Shown: positions 1-7,333 of the stretch, piece after piece
Layout: every line of letters starts with the position of its first letter
How positions within the stretch are numbered: the first letter of the stretch is position 1
From: Clostridia bacterium
GTDB taxonomy: Bacteria; Bacillota; DSM-12270; Thermacetogeniales; Thermacetogeniaceae
Length of the DNA stretch: 32,787 nucleotides
Direction of reading: 5' to 3'
Assembly: GCA_902812385.1 (NCBI GenBank)
Contig: CADDZD010000021.1
Span: 1-32,787 of the forward strand
Notes under the pieces: model-generated
Told to the model about the DNA's origin: nothing
Database searches by the model: none
Seen by the model: the letters and a program-made list of their open reading frames with translations, nothing else
Made by a program: the position numbers and the translations under genes

Positions 1-60
1 AGTGAAGATATTTACTGCAGTACGAACTATGGGATGTCTCCTTATGCCAACTAGATTTTA

Positions 61-290
61 TTAGTTGCCATTTTTAGCCATCATAAAATTAAAGGTCGTT
101 TTCACCCCAGGGTGCGAAATGTGGGTTCCGATAAAAGCAGCGCCCTGAAATGATAAAAAAGATAATAATACAAACGGGAAACTGCATCGTTGTAAAAACC
201 GCCCGCGCTCAAATAGTCCGCGGCATTGAGGAGATTATTTGCCCTGTTGATTTCCTCCCTGATATTTTCTCGCTTGTTCTCATCGATCAC
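61..290 (-). pseudogene. HEPN-domain protein (toxin partner of MNT), frameshifted
   Basis: The readable frame gives a typical HEPN helix pair (AGGFYNDAVSRLYYYLFYHF, then RALLLSEP) and then stops at 102-104 after TFRTLG. In another frame the lost tail is present: SHPGVKTTFNFMMAKNG, ending at a TAA near 61, which matches the usual HEPN ending of the form H-G-V-x3-F. A single-base change near 115-125 therefore explains the early stop. The start is uncertain; GTG at 290 gives a normal N-terminus, while ATG at 347 would overlap the upstream MNT gene. HEPN proteins of this kind are RNases held in check by the neighbouring nucleotidyltransferase. As read, the product would lack its C-terminal helix. 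A sequencing error is the main alternative. Confidence 0.7.
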
Positions 291-330
291 AGAACACACC
301 CCGCCGGCCCTCAAAAATGTCTTTAAAAAA

Positions 331-702
331 CTATAAAAGAGGGACACCTTCTCTTTCGATATCCAGGGCTATTCTTCTCTCCCGCCGCTTCAAAAACTCG
401 AACTGCTCCTCTGAAAGAACCAGCGTTGAAAGGCAGACATCGCGCTCAAGCTCGATATCGGCTGCCCTGTCGAATACGGCGTTTTTTAAATCCCTCGTCA
501 GTCCTCGCACGATCACCGCGATGTCAATATCAGAACCGGCACCGTAATCCCCCCTCGCCTTGGAGCCGAAGAGATAAAGCCCTATCAGCCGGTCCCCCAG
601 CATCTCCTGCAGCGCTTCTTTTAACTCGGCAACCGCCTCTTTTTCACCGGCAGTCAGATATTCCACAGCGATCCCGCCTTTCTCAGCCCGGTCATCCCTC
701 AT
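331..702 (-). CDS. MNT-type minimal nucleotidyltransferase (antitoxin of a HEPN/MNT pair)
   Basis: A 123-residue protein with the polymerase-beta nucleotidyltransferase signature GSKARGDYGAGSDIDIAV (G-S-x9-D-x-D) about residues 46-63, the whole length of a minimal nucleotidyltransferase. In HEPN/MNT toxin-antitoxin pairs this protein is known to neutralise the HEPN RNase, in studied cases by AMPylating it. The ATG at 702 follows the stop of the preceding HEPN remnant by one base, and the gene runs into its own HEPN partner, so the four genes from 1250 to 61 read as one operon. The catalytic motif is intact although the toxin partner is broken. Confidence 0.85.
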   Translation of the reverse strand: MRDDRAEKGGIAVEYLTAGEKEAVAELKEALQEMLGDRLIGLYLFGSKARGDYGAGSDIDIAVIVRGLTRDLKNAVFDRAADIELERDVCLSTLVLSEEQFEFLKRRERRIALDIEREGVPLL

Positions 703-703
703 C

Positions 704-883
704 CTACTTAAGAGGCTTTAACAGGTCGGCCACGAAGCGGACTGCATCCTCGGCAAGCCCCACAGCATCCTGCGCCAGCCTGGCATTAAAGACGCGCGCC
801 GGAATGCCGTCCGGCAGGCCCGTTGGGATAGCGGATCCCTGCTCCAGCCACCTCAGCCCCTCTTCAAGAGGACTTTTTCTCAT
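704..883 (-). pseudogene. HEPN-domain remnant with internal deletion
   Basis: This 59-codon frame begins EEGLRWLEQG, the normal first helix of a COG2250-type HEPN protein, and then jumps to LPDGIPARVF and a final helix DAVGLAEDAVRFV, which is the normal C-terminal end of the same family. The middle (two helices with the RNase residues, roughly 60-70 residues) is missing. In a shifted frame the DNA at the junction reads IRYPNG, the motif that normally precedes LPDG, so a deletion plus a small frameshift occurred. It overlaps the end of the upstream MNT gene by 20 bases, the usual coupling in these pairs. No toxin activity is expected. Confidence 0.7.
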
Positions 884-1250
884 ACCGGACTACCCCCTCT
901 GCCAGGGCTTTTCTCAAAAAAGGCCTATCCTTCAATGCCTTAAACTCTTCCTCAGTATAGACTATAATATCGGCCTCCACACGGGGCATGAGCTTCCGGT
1001 AGACCCAGCCGCTCCTTTCCACAAACGGCAGGTCGCTGTCCATCACAACCAGAAGATCGATGTCTGTGAAAAGGTCCAGGCGGCCGCGCGCCATCGAGCC
1101 GAAAAGCACGATCTTTTTCGCCCCCAGCCTGCAGAGTTCCTCCGTCAGGCGCTCAACCTCCGAGCGCAGCAGAGCTGCGGGTCTCTCCCTTTCTTCCTCA
1201 AGCCTCGCTGCGTCCACCCGGAACCACCCGTCCCAACAAAACTTTTCCAA
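864..1250 (-). CDS. MNT-type nucleotidyltransferase (second HEPN/MNT antitoxin)
   Basis: A 128-residue nucleotidyltransferase with LFGSMARGRLDLFTDIDLLV (G-S-x9-D-x-D) about residues 49-68. It starts at a TTG (1250), just after a GGTGAGAGG stretch, with an in-frame stop a few codons upstream, so there is no better upstream start. The N-terminal helix (about residues 12-40) is rich in Glu and Arg. It heads the HEPN/MNT operon; its cognate HEPN (704-883) is an internally deleted remnant. The role is inferred from the family: antitoxin-type AMP transferase for the HEPN RNase. Confidence 0.8.
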   Translation of the reverse strand: MEKFCWDGWFRVDAARLEEERERPAALLRSEVERLTEELCRLGAKKIVLFGSMARGRLDLFTDIDLLVVMDSDLPFVERSGWVYRKLMPRVEADIIVYTEEEFKALKDRPFLRKALAEGVVRYEKKSS

Positions 1251-1825
1251 CCTCTCACCAATAGTTTATCACAAATTATACCGGTCAACACCATGCCCCC
1301 GCTCACCAGCCCTGAAGCCATCGCCTGTAAGTTGATACCGTTCCCATCCGGCTCGTGCCCGGGCGACGAGCCTTTTCGGTCAGCCCGATATGGGTATAAT
1401 TCTTCATGCATTGCCATATTCCTGCAGGATTATCTAAAAAATGTATTTTAGAACACGGTGAAAAAATTGCAGGAGAAAAAATAGAAGAAGCGGTATTTGT
1501 GAAATTCGGCCGGGTCGGAGGGGCGCCCGGCCTTCTCATTTATAAAATTCGCATCCTCTCCCGCTTCCCGTCCGCACCGGGAATCTCCCGCGCCCGCGCC
1601 GGGTGCCCTCTGGGCGCGGCACCCGGCACCCGCCACCTACCTTGTCTCCTAAGCCCCTTCCGGTCGGCCTTCCGGAAACCCCTGCATTTCTCAAATTCGC
1701 CCCGGGATCACCCGCCGCATTCGAGAGATGCGGTTTTTGCCCGCCGGCGCCACCCCCCTTTAAAATGTAATCGCAGCGGGAACCCCGACGGGGTTACCGC
1801 ACAAAAGTGGAGAGGAGGTGACTAA
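1251..1825. other. Intergenic region with GC-rich hairpins, no convincing gene
   Basis: No frame here has recognisable coding character on either strand. It contains two strong inverted repeats: 1350-1372 (7-bp arms GGCTCGT/ACGAGCC) followed by TTTT on the plus strand, and 1508-1532 (arms GGCCGGG/CCCGGCC) followed by TTCTCATTT. Between them, 1390-1500 is markedly AT-rich. A copy of the palindromic repeat family lies at 1597-1632. The region ends in the ribosome binding site GAGGAGGTGA of the gene at 1826. Confidence 0.5.
1597..1632 (-). repeat. GC-rich palindromic repeat, copy 1 (intergenic)
   Basis: Contains the 20-base core GGGTGCCGCGCCCAGAGGGC (minus strand, 1605-1624), flanked by extra GGGTGCC units on one side and CACCCGGCGCGG on the other. 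The same core is found exactly at 3787-3806 and 6158-6177. The inverted arms GGGTGCC/GGCACCC can form a hairpin. Confidence 0.75.
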
Positions 1826-2050
1826 ATGGCTGTCAACGCCGTACCCGTGAACTCTACACTCCGGATCGTGGTTCAGACCGGTACCGACGCCAACGGCAAT
1901 CCGGTGCTCCGCACCCGTTCCTTCCGCAGCGTGAAGGCGGAAGCCCCGGACGAGGACGTGCATGCCGTGGGGCAGGCCCTCGCCGGGCTGCAGGCGAACC
2001 CGGTCAACGCCATCCAGAGGGTGAACGAGCTGGAACTGATCACCGTCTAG
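1826..2050 (+). CDS. DUF1659 family small protein
   Basis: A 74-residue protein beginning [19 protein letters not shown] and containing [15 protein letters not shown], then a helix ending in ITV. This fits the DUF1659 family of Bacillota, short soluble proteins of unknown function normally found next to DUF2922 and YvrJ genes, exactly as here. The ATG follows GAGGAGGTGA at a good distance. The following gene starts 44 bases after the stop with a near-identical ribosome binding site, so the two are probably cotranscribed and made in similar amounts. No catalytic motif is visible. Confidence 0.75.
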   Translation: MAVNAVPVNSTLRIVVQTGTDANGNPVLRTRSFRSVKAEAPDEDVHAVGQALAGLQANPVNAIQRVNELELITV

Positions 2051-2093
2051 GCACCTGACGCAGCTTACCAAACCGGAGAGGAGGTGAACTTAA

Positions 2094-2315
2094 ATGCTGA
2101 GCAAGACGCTGGTGCTGGTCTTCCAGACCGCTGGAGGTGGGAGGATGCGGCTCTCCGTGCCGGACCCCCGGCCGGACCTGACTTCCGCCGAAGTGAACGC
2201 CGCCATGAACACCATCCTGGCCAAGAATGTCTTCACGTCAAGGACGGGTAATGCCACGGCAACTCTCGGCGCTCAGATCGTCAGCAGGGAGACCACCGAT
2301 GTGATCACGGTTTAA
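2094..2315 (+). CDS. DUF2922 family small protein
   Basis: A 73-residue protein with the DUF2922 pattern: an N-terminal beta strand TLVLVFQT, the motif SVPDPRPDLT, then a helix EVNAAMNTILAKNVF, and the same ITV ending as its neighbour at 1826. Function is unknown; it always travels with DUF1659 in Bacillota genomes. It has a strong ribosome binding site (GGAGAGGAGGTGA). The shared ending and size suggest that the two small proteins are structurally related or form a complex, which is inference. Confidence 0.75.
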   Translation: MLSKTLVLVFQTAGGGRMRLSVPDPRPDLTSAEVNAAMNTILAKNVFTSRTGNATATLGAQIVSRETTDVITV

Positions 2316-2488
2316 GGGACGGGGCCTGCCCGCCTGGCGGTTTATCCCGCAGCTGCGGCGGGCGGGCCTCTTCATAATTGACGGCGCGCCCGCGCCCAAA
2401 GGGCAACCCGGCGTCCGCGGCAGGGGGCCGCTTCCTGCGGGCCGGGGCCGCGAGGCGGCGGAGCGCCAGAAGAAAGGAGGGAATGCAG

Positions 2489-2716
2489 GTGCAGGACATG
2501 CTGGTGCAGATCGGCAACTACGGCTTCCCGATGGTGGTGGCCATCTACCTGCTGGTGCGGGTGGAGAAGAAGCTGGACGCCCTGACGGGGGCGATCAGCC
2601 GCCTGGAGCAGGTGCTGGCGGCCTCTCTGAAGGTTCCGGGCCCCGGAGGGGCTTCCGGGGGCGGTGAAGCCGTTTTCCCGGGGTACGCAGGCACCCGCCG
2701 GGCGGCCGCGCCCTGA
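2489..2716 (+). CDS. YvrJ family small membrane protein
   Basis: Begins MQDMLVQIGNYGFPMVVAIY and runs into LLVRVEKKLDAL, the single membrane segment plus amphipathic helix typical of the YvrJ family (usually about 45-60 residues). The GTG at 2489 is preferred because AGGAGG ends 8 bases before it; the ATG at 2483 lies only 2 bases from that site. After residue 50 the tail is Gly/Pro/Ala-rich and longer than usual, with no family resemblance, so the true end may have been lost. YvrJ proteins are of unknown function and are found beside DUF1659/DUF2922 and sometimes holin-like genes. Confidence 0.7.
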   Translation: MQDMLVQIGNYGFPMVVAIYLLVRVEKKLDALTGAISRLEQVLAASLKVPGPGGASGGGEAVFPGYAGTRRAAAP

Positions 2717-2770
2717 GGGCGACGGAAACAAGCCCTGCCGAAAGCCAATAAAGATATGGAGGTGAAGCCT

Positions 2771-3364
2771 GTGGGTGAACGCAGCTGGACGCACATCATC
2801 GTCCACCACACCGGAGCCGAAGAAAAAGATGCCGAACAGGTGCGCCGCTACCACCTTTCCCTGGGGTGGCGGGACATCGGCTACCACTATGTGATCGAGC
2901 GGGATGGGAGGGTGGTGCCGGGGAGGAGCCTCGGCCTGCCCGGGGCTCACTGCAAGGCTGCCGGGATGAACTTCAAGGGGATCGGGATTGCCGTCCTGGG
3001 AAACCTCAACAACCATCCCCCGCTCCCATCGCAGGAGGAGGCCCTGGAAAACCTGGTCCGCGGCCTGCAGCAGCGCTTCGGGATACCTCCCGCAAACGTG
3101 CTGGGCCACCGGGAGGTGCCGGGGGCGGCGACCGACTGCCCCGGGCGCTGCCTGGACATGGAAAGGCTGCGCAGCCTGCCGGAGCGGCCGGATCGGGCGG
3201 TGCGCCCTGAGGGCAGCGGGCGCGGCACCCGGAGCGGAAAGATCTACCGCGTCCAGGCAGGGGCCTTTTCGCTGCGGGAGAACGCCGAGGCCCTTGCGGA
3301 GAGGCTGAGGGCCGCCGGTTTTGAGGCGGTTGTCGTGGCCGGTAACGGGGAGCCGACGGCTTGA
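2771..3364 (+). CDS. N-acetylmuramoyl-L-alanine amidase (Amidase_2) with short SPOR tail
   Basis: Cleaves the amide bond between muramic acid and the stem peptide of peptidoglycan. The zinc-amidase domain fills residues 1-135: IIVHHTG holds the first zinc histidine, GYHYVIERDGRVVPGR is the typical core, and GHREVPGAATDCPG holds the second histidine and the Cys/Asp region. A linker follows, and then YRVQAGAFSLRENAEAL, the start of a SPOR (glycan-binding) repeat that stops after about half of the usual 70-75 residues. The GTG at 2771 lies 5 bases after GGAGGTGA; the ATG at 2756 overlaps that site. No signal peptide is seen, so export may rely on lysis or a holin-like partner such as the YvrJ protein just upstream. 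Confidence 0.85.
   Translation: MGERSWTHIIVHHTGAEEKDAEQVRRYHLSLGWRDIGYHYVIERDGRVVPGRSLGLPGAHCKAAGMNFKGIGIAVLGNLNNHPPLPSQEEALENLVRGLQQRFGIPPANVLGHREVPGAATDCPGRCLDMERLRSLPERPDRAVRPEGSGRGTRSGKIYRVQAGAFSLRENAEALAERLRAAGFEAVVVAGNGEPTA
3195..3234 (-). repeat. Degenerate copy of the palindromic repeat in the amidase linker
   Basis: GCGCCCTGAGGGC followed by GCGGGCGCGGCACCC resembles the repeat core but with several differences. It encodes the linker between the amidase and SPOR parts. It may be convergent GC-rich sequence rather than a true copy. Confidence 0.35.
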
Positions 3365-3420
3365 CATCGAACACTTGTTTGGGTTATGATCAGGAAAAAC
3401 AGCACCGGAGGTGGAAACTA

Positions 3421-4230
3421 TTGGACAAGGTTGATTTCCGAGAGATCTGGCCGCAGCTGATCGGCCTGGTGCCGGTTTACGGAAGGGACAGCAGCAACGG
3501 GACGGAGATTCGCCTGGTAGACCGGCGCAGCCTGTACAGCCCCCTGCGAACGAAAACACTGCTCCGCAGGCTTGCCCGGGTTTTTACCATCGACCTGCGG
3601 GCCGCCCGGGATAAGTACTCGGCCCTCTGCGGCCGCTGCTACGCCGTCCCCATTCCCATGCGCCCCGGCCTCGTCATGGTTCCGGTGCACGCCAGGTATG
3701 CCAGGTTCAAGGATGACGGGACCCGGGCCTACCTGGTGAAATCAAAGATCGCCGGTTTAAACCGCCTGCCTCCCGGCGGCAGAGGCGGGTGCCGCGCCCA
3801 GAGGGCACCCGGTGCGGATGCCGCCGGGGACGGGCACGAGGAGATGCGGACGAGGCTGGTCTTCACCGACGGCTCGCACCTGGACGTGCCCCACGACATG
3901 CAGGGGATCCGCTCCCTGCTGCTGCTGGCGGAGAAGGTGGAGAGGGAGGCGGAACTTCCCGGCGGCGGCAAAATGCCCTGCAGGGGGGTAACCGGCGATC
4001 CGGAAATGCCCTGCAGGGGGCTTCCCCGGCTGGGGCCGGGGCCTTCCTTCGTTTCCGAAAGGCCCCCGCCACGACTGCATCTACCGGCTGTGGAGCCTCC
4101 GCCCGGAGGAACCGGAATAAAAACCATCATGCTGAGAAGGAGCGGCCGAAGCCGCAGGGGGCTCCGAAGGCTTTCCGCCCTCGCCCCCCTGCGAAGCGTT
4201 TTTCGAGGGGTTCCACTGCCAGCCCTCTGA
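3421..4230 (+). CDS. Hypothetical protein carrying an internal palindromic repeat
   Basis: I do not recognise this protein. The TTG at 3421 is chosen because GGAGGTGG ends 6 bases before it. Residues 1-110 look like a folded domain (FREIWPQLIGLVPVYGRDSS, then many Arg-rich strands and PIPMRPGLVMVPV). Residues about 117-135 are encoded by the GC-rich repeat (GCRAQRAPGA). A second segment, TRLVFTDGSHLDVPHDMQG, with a Leu-rich helix, ends near residue 180. The remainder is Pro/Arg-rich with a duplicated MPCRG motif and may be read-through beyond a lost stop. It follows the amidase by 57 bases, so it is likely in the same operon. The layout is vaguely ComK-like, but I cannot support that name. 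Confidence 0.5.
   Translation: MDKVDFREIWPQLIGLVPVYGRDSSNGTEIRLVDRRSLYSPLRTKTLLRRLARVFTIDLRAARDKYSALCGRCYAVPIPMRPGLVMVPVHARYARFKDDGTRAYLVKSKIAGLNRLPPGGRGGCRAQRAPGADAAGDGHEEMRTRLVFTDGSHLDVPHDMQGIRSLLLLAEKVEREAELPGGGKMPCRGVTGDPEMPCRGLPRLGPGPSFVSERPPPRLHLPAVEPPPGGTGIKTIMLRRSGRSRRGLRRLSALAPLRSVFRGVPLPAL
3781..3818 (+). repeat. GC-rich palindromic repeat, copy 2 (inside a coding frame)
   Basis: Exact 20-base core GGGTGCCGCGCCCAGAGGGC at 3787-3806, followed by ACCCGGTGCGG. It is in frame within the unknown protein and translates as GCRAQRAPGA. The insertion preserves the reading frame. Confidence 0.75.
3971..4020 (+). repeat. Direct repeat of 17 bases at 33-base spacing
   Basis: AAATGCCCTGCAGGGGG occurs exactly at 3971-3987 and 4004-4020. 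Each copy contains the 10-bp palindrome CCCTGCAGGG and encodes MPCRG in the unknown protein. Confidence 0.85.
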
Positions 4231-4342
4231 AGGAGCTTCCGCGGGCCTCTGCTCCTGCTGCGGCGCCGGCTGCGGCCCGGGTTTCACCGCCGGCTTCCGG
4301 GACCCCGCCTGGGGGAGTGTTCCAGCCGGCGGCTGCGGCAGA

Positions 4343-7333
4343 TTACTGCCGGCTGGCGGAAAGATTTGATGCGGCCTTGCCGACTGTACCCGACACAGAC
4401 CTGCCCGGAAGGATCCTCTCGATCCTCTCCCGCTCCTTCGCCAGATCCGGGTTGAGCTTGAGGGCTTCCCCGATCAGCGCCTCACCGTCTTTCCCCTGGC
4501 TGTTCAAGGCCAGGCCGTGCCAGAGGAGGGCCTCCGGCTTTAGTTTCGGATCCCCGGCGGCGGCCGTGAGGTAGGTTTCGGCCTGCGGCCATTTGCCCAG
4601 CAGCACCGCCGCTTCCCCCGCCTTCAGCTTGACAGAGGGGGAAACCGCCAGGAGCGGCGCCCGCCTCCAGAGCTTCAGGTGTTCTTTCGGGACCGCAGCC
4701 ATCCGCGCCTCGATGCGGCCCGGCACCTGCAGGGCCTTCTCCAGGTAGGAGCGTCCCTGGGCCCGGAGTTCTTCGGCGCTACCGCCCCCGGCAGGCTGCC
4801 GGTTCTGGACGGCCTGCTCCAGCAGGAAGCGCCCGGCCTCCAGGTAGCCAACGGCGAGGTTGTCGTAAACCTCCTGCTTGAGAGGTATGAGCGCCACGGC
4901 CTCTTCCAGCTGCCCTATGCCTTCCTTGACCTGCCCGCCGTTGAACAGCGCCCGGGCGTAGAGGAGCCGCAGCTCGAAGTCTCCGCGGCTTTTCTGCACG
5001 GCGGCCCTGAGGGTTTCCTGGGCTCTCTGGATCGCCGCCCCGTCCTGCCGTTGAGTTCCCTGGTACAAAAGGATCTGGGCGAGCTGGGTCCGGTAGGATG
5101 ATGTCCAGGGATCGTAGCGTATCGCCCTGTCGAGGTTTTCCACCGCCGCCTGGGCGTCCTGATTTTTGAGGTCAGCGGCTGCGGCCTGGGCATAGTTATC
5201 TCCCAGGGCAAGGGCCAGGGAGAGGAAGAAGAAGGCGCCGGCAAGCACCCCGGCGATCGCCCCCTGAACCCCGGGTGACAGCCGGCTGCCCGGATGCCTG
5301 ACGACCTTTACGGAAGCGTCCCGTTCCTCAAAGGTGGAGATGCGCTCCAGACCCCGCTCCAGCCCGAACAGCCCCCAGAGGAGGATGGCGACCGCTCCCA
5401 GGGAAAGATTGAAGTCGATCAGCGAATGCAGGCCGAGGGCGAGCGCTCCGCTGAAGATCGCCCAGGCCGTCCCCCGCAGTGCCTGCTGTGATCTGTCGCC
5501 GGCGGCGCGCCATGTCCTGACAGCGCTGGCGAAGAAAAAGATCCATATGGCGATGAACGCCAGCAGGCCCGGGATACCGGTTTCCACCCCCACCTGCATG
5601 AAGTGGTTGTGCACTTCGGTGGAATAGTAAAGATAATCCTGGTAGCGGTGGTAGAGGGCGTTCCAGCCCCCGCCTCCTGCACCCAGGATGGCGTTGACGG
5701 GGCCGGAGGTCATGATCCGCAGGGCATCCCGGCTCCAGTTCAACCGGTCCTGGGCGTTTTCATCCTTGAGAGAGATGCTTTCAAGACGCTGCACCCACGA
5801 TTTCCAGGCGGCTCCGGAGCCCGTGGCCGCAGGTGCGGCGGCCTGGCGGGCCAGGGTAAAACCGCCGGCGGCTACGGCCAGGGCCAGAGCCAGCCCCGCC
5901 GCCGGGAGCACCCAGGGCTTCAGGGTGCGCTGCACGGCTGGCTCCCCTTCCCCGGCAGAAAGCCTGATCCCGTTCTCCGCATAGTGCCACAGCAGCTGCA
6001 GCAGGGCTGCGATGACAGCCCCCGCCAGCACCCACAGCCAGCCGGCAAGCTGGGAGTGGCTGTTGGCGGCGGCCATGACCTTCCCGAAAACGGCAAGGAC
6101 GGATACCAGCTGCAAGGCAAAGTGCCCCAGGGCTCGCGCCGCCCCGCGCCACGCCGCGCCCTCTGGGCGCGGCACCCGGCACCCGGCACCCGCGGCTTTC
6201 TGCTTAGCGCCCGGCTCCTGCACCCCTCCTGTCAGGCCGAGCAGCAGCACCAGCAGCCCGACCGGGTAGATGAGCAGGGCGCCCCGGGACTGGGTGCCCA
6301 GGAAAGTCAGGAACAGCAGGTAGTTCCCCACCGACAGGAGCAGTCTTGATGCCAGATGCCAGGCCTCCGCCCAGAGGTATAGCCCGAACAGGTTGATGGC
6401 GGTCAGGAACGCCGCCAGGGTGTTCGGGTACTGCAGGCTGGAGTAGATTCTCCCCCCCACGAAGGCATCCTTGTAATGGAAGGTGCCGAAGGCGGCGCCC
6501 AGCCCCAGTACGGCCACGCCGGTGCCGCTGGTGAAGAAGACGGCCAGGTAGTTGCGGACGGCGCTCAGGGAGCGCACGCCGTAGGCCAGCATCCAGTAGA
6601 CCGCGGCGTAGTTGGCCATTTTCAGGATCGCCCCAACGGCGTCCCGGGCGTTCCACGCCGCAATGCTGGAGGTGGTGTATAAGCCGAGCAGGGCCACGAT
6701 CGCCCAGTCAAGGGGATGCCGGGAGAAAAGGGGCTCCCGGCGGTATATCTTGTAAAAGGCCAGAAGGGCAAAGAGCATTGCCGTAAAGATGTGGGTCGGC
6801 AGCAGCTCCCGGGCGAAGAAGAGGCCGCGGAAGTAAGGGGGGTAGAAGAGGAGCACCGCCAGCAGGACGGCCGCCAGCCCCTCCACGGTGGCGACCCTTT
6901 TAATCAGGGCCTGCAGGAGCGGGTGGCGATCCTGTGGCGCCTGCCGGCGCCTGCCGGAGGGGGACGGCCTGGTCCCGGCCGCCGCCCGGCGCACCCCCGG
7001 AGCGGGAGTCCCCTTCCCGGCCGCCTGTTTGACCCGGGGCTCCTTATCCCCGGTCGGGAAGGCCTCTTTCACCGGAGCCGGTTGGGCCTTGGCGGCACGG
7101 CTCAGGCGTAGCCGGATCAGCAGTTCCCGCCAGGTACGGCTCATCCCCAGCCGTACCTTCTCCATTCCCCCGCCGCTTCCCGCGGGGAGGCGGAAGCGAA
7201 GCCTCTTCCCCTTGGCCGCAGATGCGGTCGCGGTCCCCCGCCTGCCCTTCGCCGGCTGCGGGCTCTTCGACCGGGTCTTGGCGGTGATGGGGACCACCTT
7301 CTTCCCCTTGCTCTTTATCTTTTTTCTGGCCAT
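4343..7333 (-). CDS. O-antigen ligase/polymerase family membrane protein with C-terminal TPR domain
   Basis: A 996-residue protein. Residues 1-145 are basic, Lys/Arg/Pro-rich and probably disordered. From about 150 to 640 there are some ten or more hydrophobic segments, including YNPTLAA-like SLQYPNTLAAF and the Wzy/WaaL periplasmic signature EVHNHFMQVGVETGIPGLLA near residue 580. Residues from about 690 are TPR-like helices (NLDRAIRYDPWTSSYRTQLA; RAQETLRAAVQKSRGDFELR; PEALLWHGLALNSQGKDGEA). Such proteins polymerise or attach surface polysaccharide; the TPR part presumably faces outside and binds partners. The palindromic repeat (copy 3) encodes GCRVPRPEGA within a loop between membrane segments. 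The gene stands alone and converges on the 3421 gene with a gap of about 110 bases. Confidence 0.85.
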   Translation of the reverse strand: MARKKIKSKGKKVVPITAKTRSKSPQPAKGRRGTATASAAKGKRLRFRLPAGSGGGMEKVRLGMSRTWRELLIRLRLSRAAKAQPAPVKEAFPTGDKEPRVKQAAGKGTPAPGVRRAAAGTRPSPSGRRRQAPQDRHPLLQALIKRVATVEGLAAVLLAVLLFYPPYFRGLFFARELLPTHIFTAMLFALLAFYKIYRREPLFSRHPLDWAIVALLGLYTTSSIAAWNARDAVGAILKMANYAAVYWMLAYGVRSLSAVRNYLAVFFTSGTGVAVLGLGAAFGTFHYKDAFVGGRIYSSLQYPNTLAAFLTAINLFGLYLWAEAWHLASRLLLSVGNYLLFLTFLGTQSRGALLIYPVGLLVLLLGLTGGVQEPGAKQKAAGAGCRVPRPEGAAWRGAARALGHFALQLVSVLAVFGKVMAAANSHSQLAGWLWVLAGAVIAALLQLLWHYAENGIRLSAGEGEPAVQRTLKPWVLPAAGLALALAVAAGGFTLARQAAAPAATGSGAAWKSWVQRLESISLKDENAQDRLNWSRDALRIMTSGPVNAILGAGGGGWNALYHRYQDYLYYSTEVHNHFMQVGVETGIPGLLAFIAIWIFFFASAVRTWRAAGDRSQQALRGTAWAIFSGALALGLHSLIDFNLSLGAVAILLWGLFGLERGLERISTFEERDASVKVVRHPGSRLSPGVQGAIAGVLAGAFFFLSLALALGDNYAQAAAADLKNQDAQAAVENLDRAIRYDPWTSSYRTQLAQILLYQGTQRQDGAAIQRAQETLRAAVQKSRGDFELRLLYARALFNGGQVKEGIGQLEEAVALIPLKQEVYDNLAVGYLEAGRFLLEQAVQNRQPAGGGSAEELRAQGRSYLEKALQVPGRIEARMAAVPKEHLKLWRRAPLLAVSPSVKLKAGEAAVLLGKWPQAETYLTAAAGDPKLKPEALLWHGLALNSQGKDGEALIGEALKLNPDLAKERERIERILPGRSVSGTVGKAASNLSASRQ
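6150..6195 (-). repeat. GC-rich palindromic repeat, copy 3 (inside the O-antigen ligase gene)
   Basis: Exact 20-base core at 6158-6177 (minus strand), preceded by three GGGTGCC-type units. The core continues to form a perfect hairpin with 9-bp arms GCCGCGCCC/GGGCGCGGC and an AGA loop. It is read in a different frame from copy 2 yet also keeps its host gene open. Confidence 0.75.

Noticed and set aside
1260-1420. Possible riboswitch upstream of the MNT/HEPN operon
   Set aside because: Hairpins are present, but none of the conserved sequence blocks of c-di-GMP, cobalamin, Moco or ydaO classes could be recognised.
426-1451. Open frame of 341 codons on the plus strand over the MNT/HEPN genes
   Set aside because: Low-complexity Ser/Pro/Arg composition, and antisense to two MNT proteins with exact family motifs.
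2372-3559. Open frame of 395 codons on the minus strand opposite the amidase
   Set aside because: Antisense shadow in GC-rich DNA; the plus strand has the zinc-amidase motifs and proper ribosome binding sites.
4231-4342. Terminator between the convergent genes at 3421 and 4343
   Set aside because: GC-rich complementarity exists, but no T-tract on either strand follows a clear stem.
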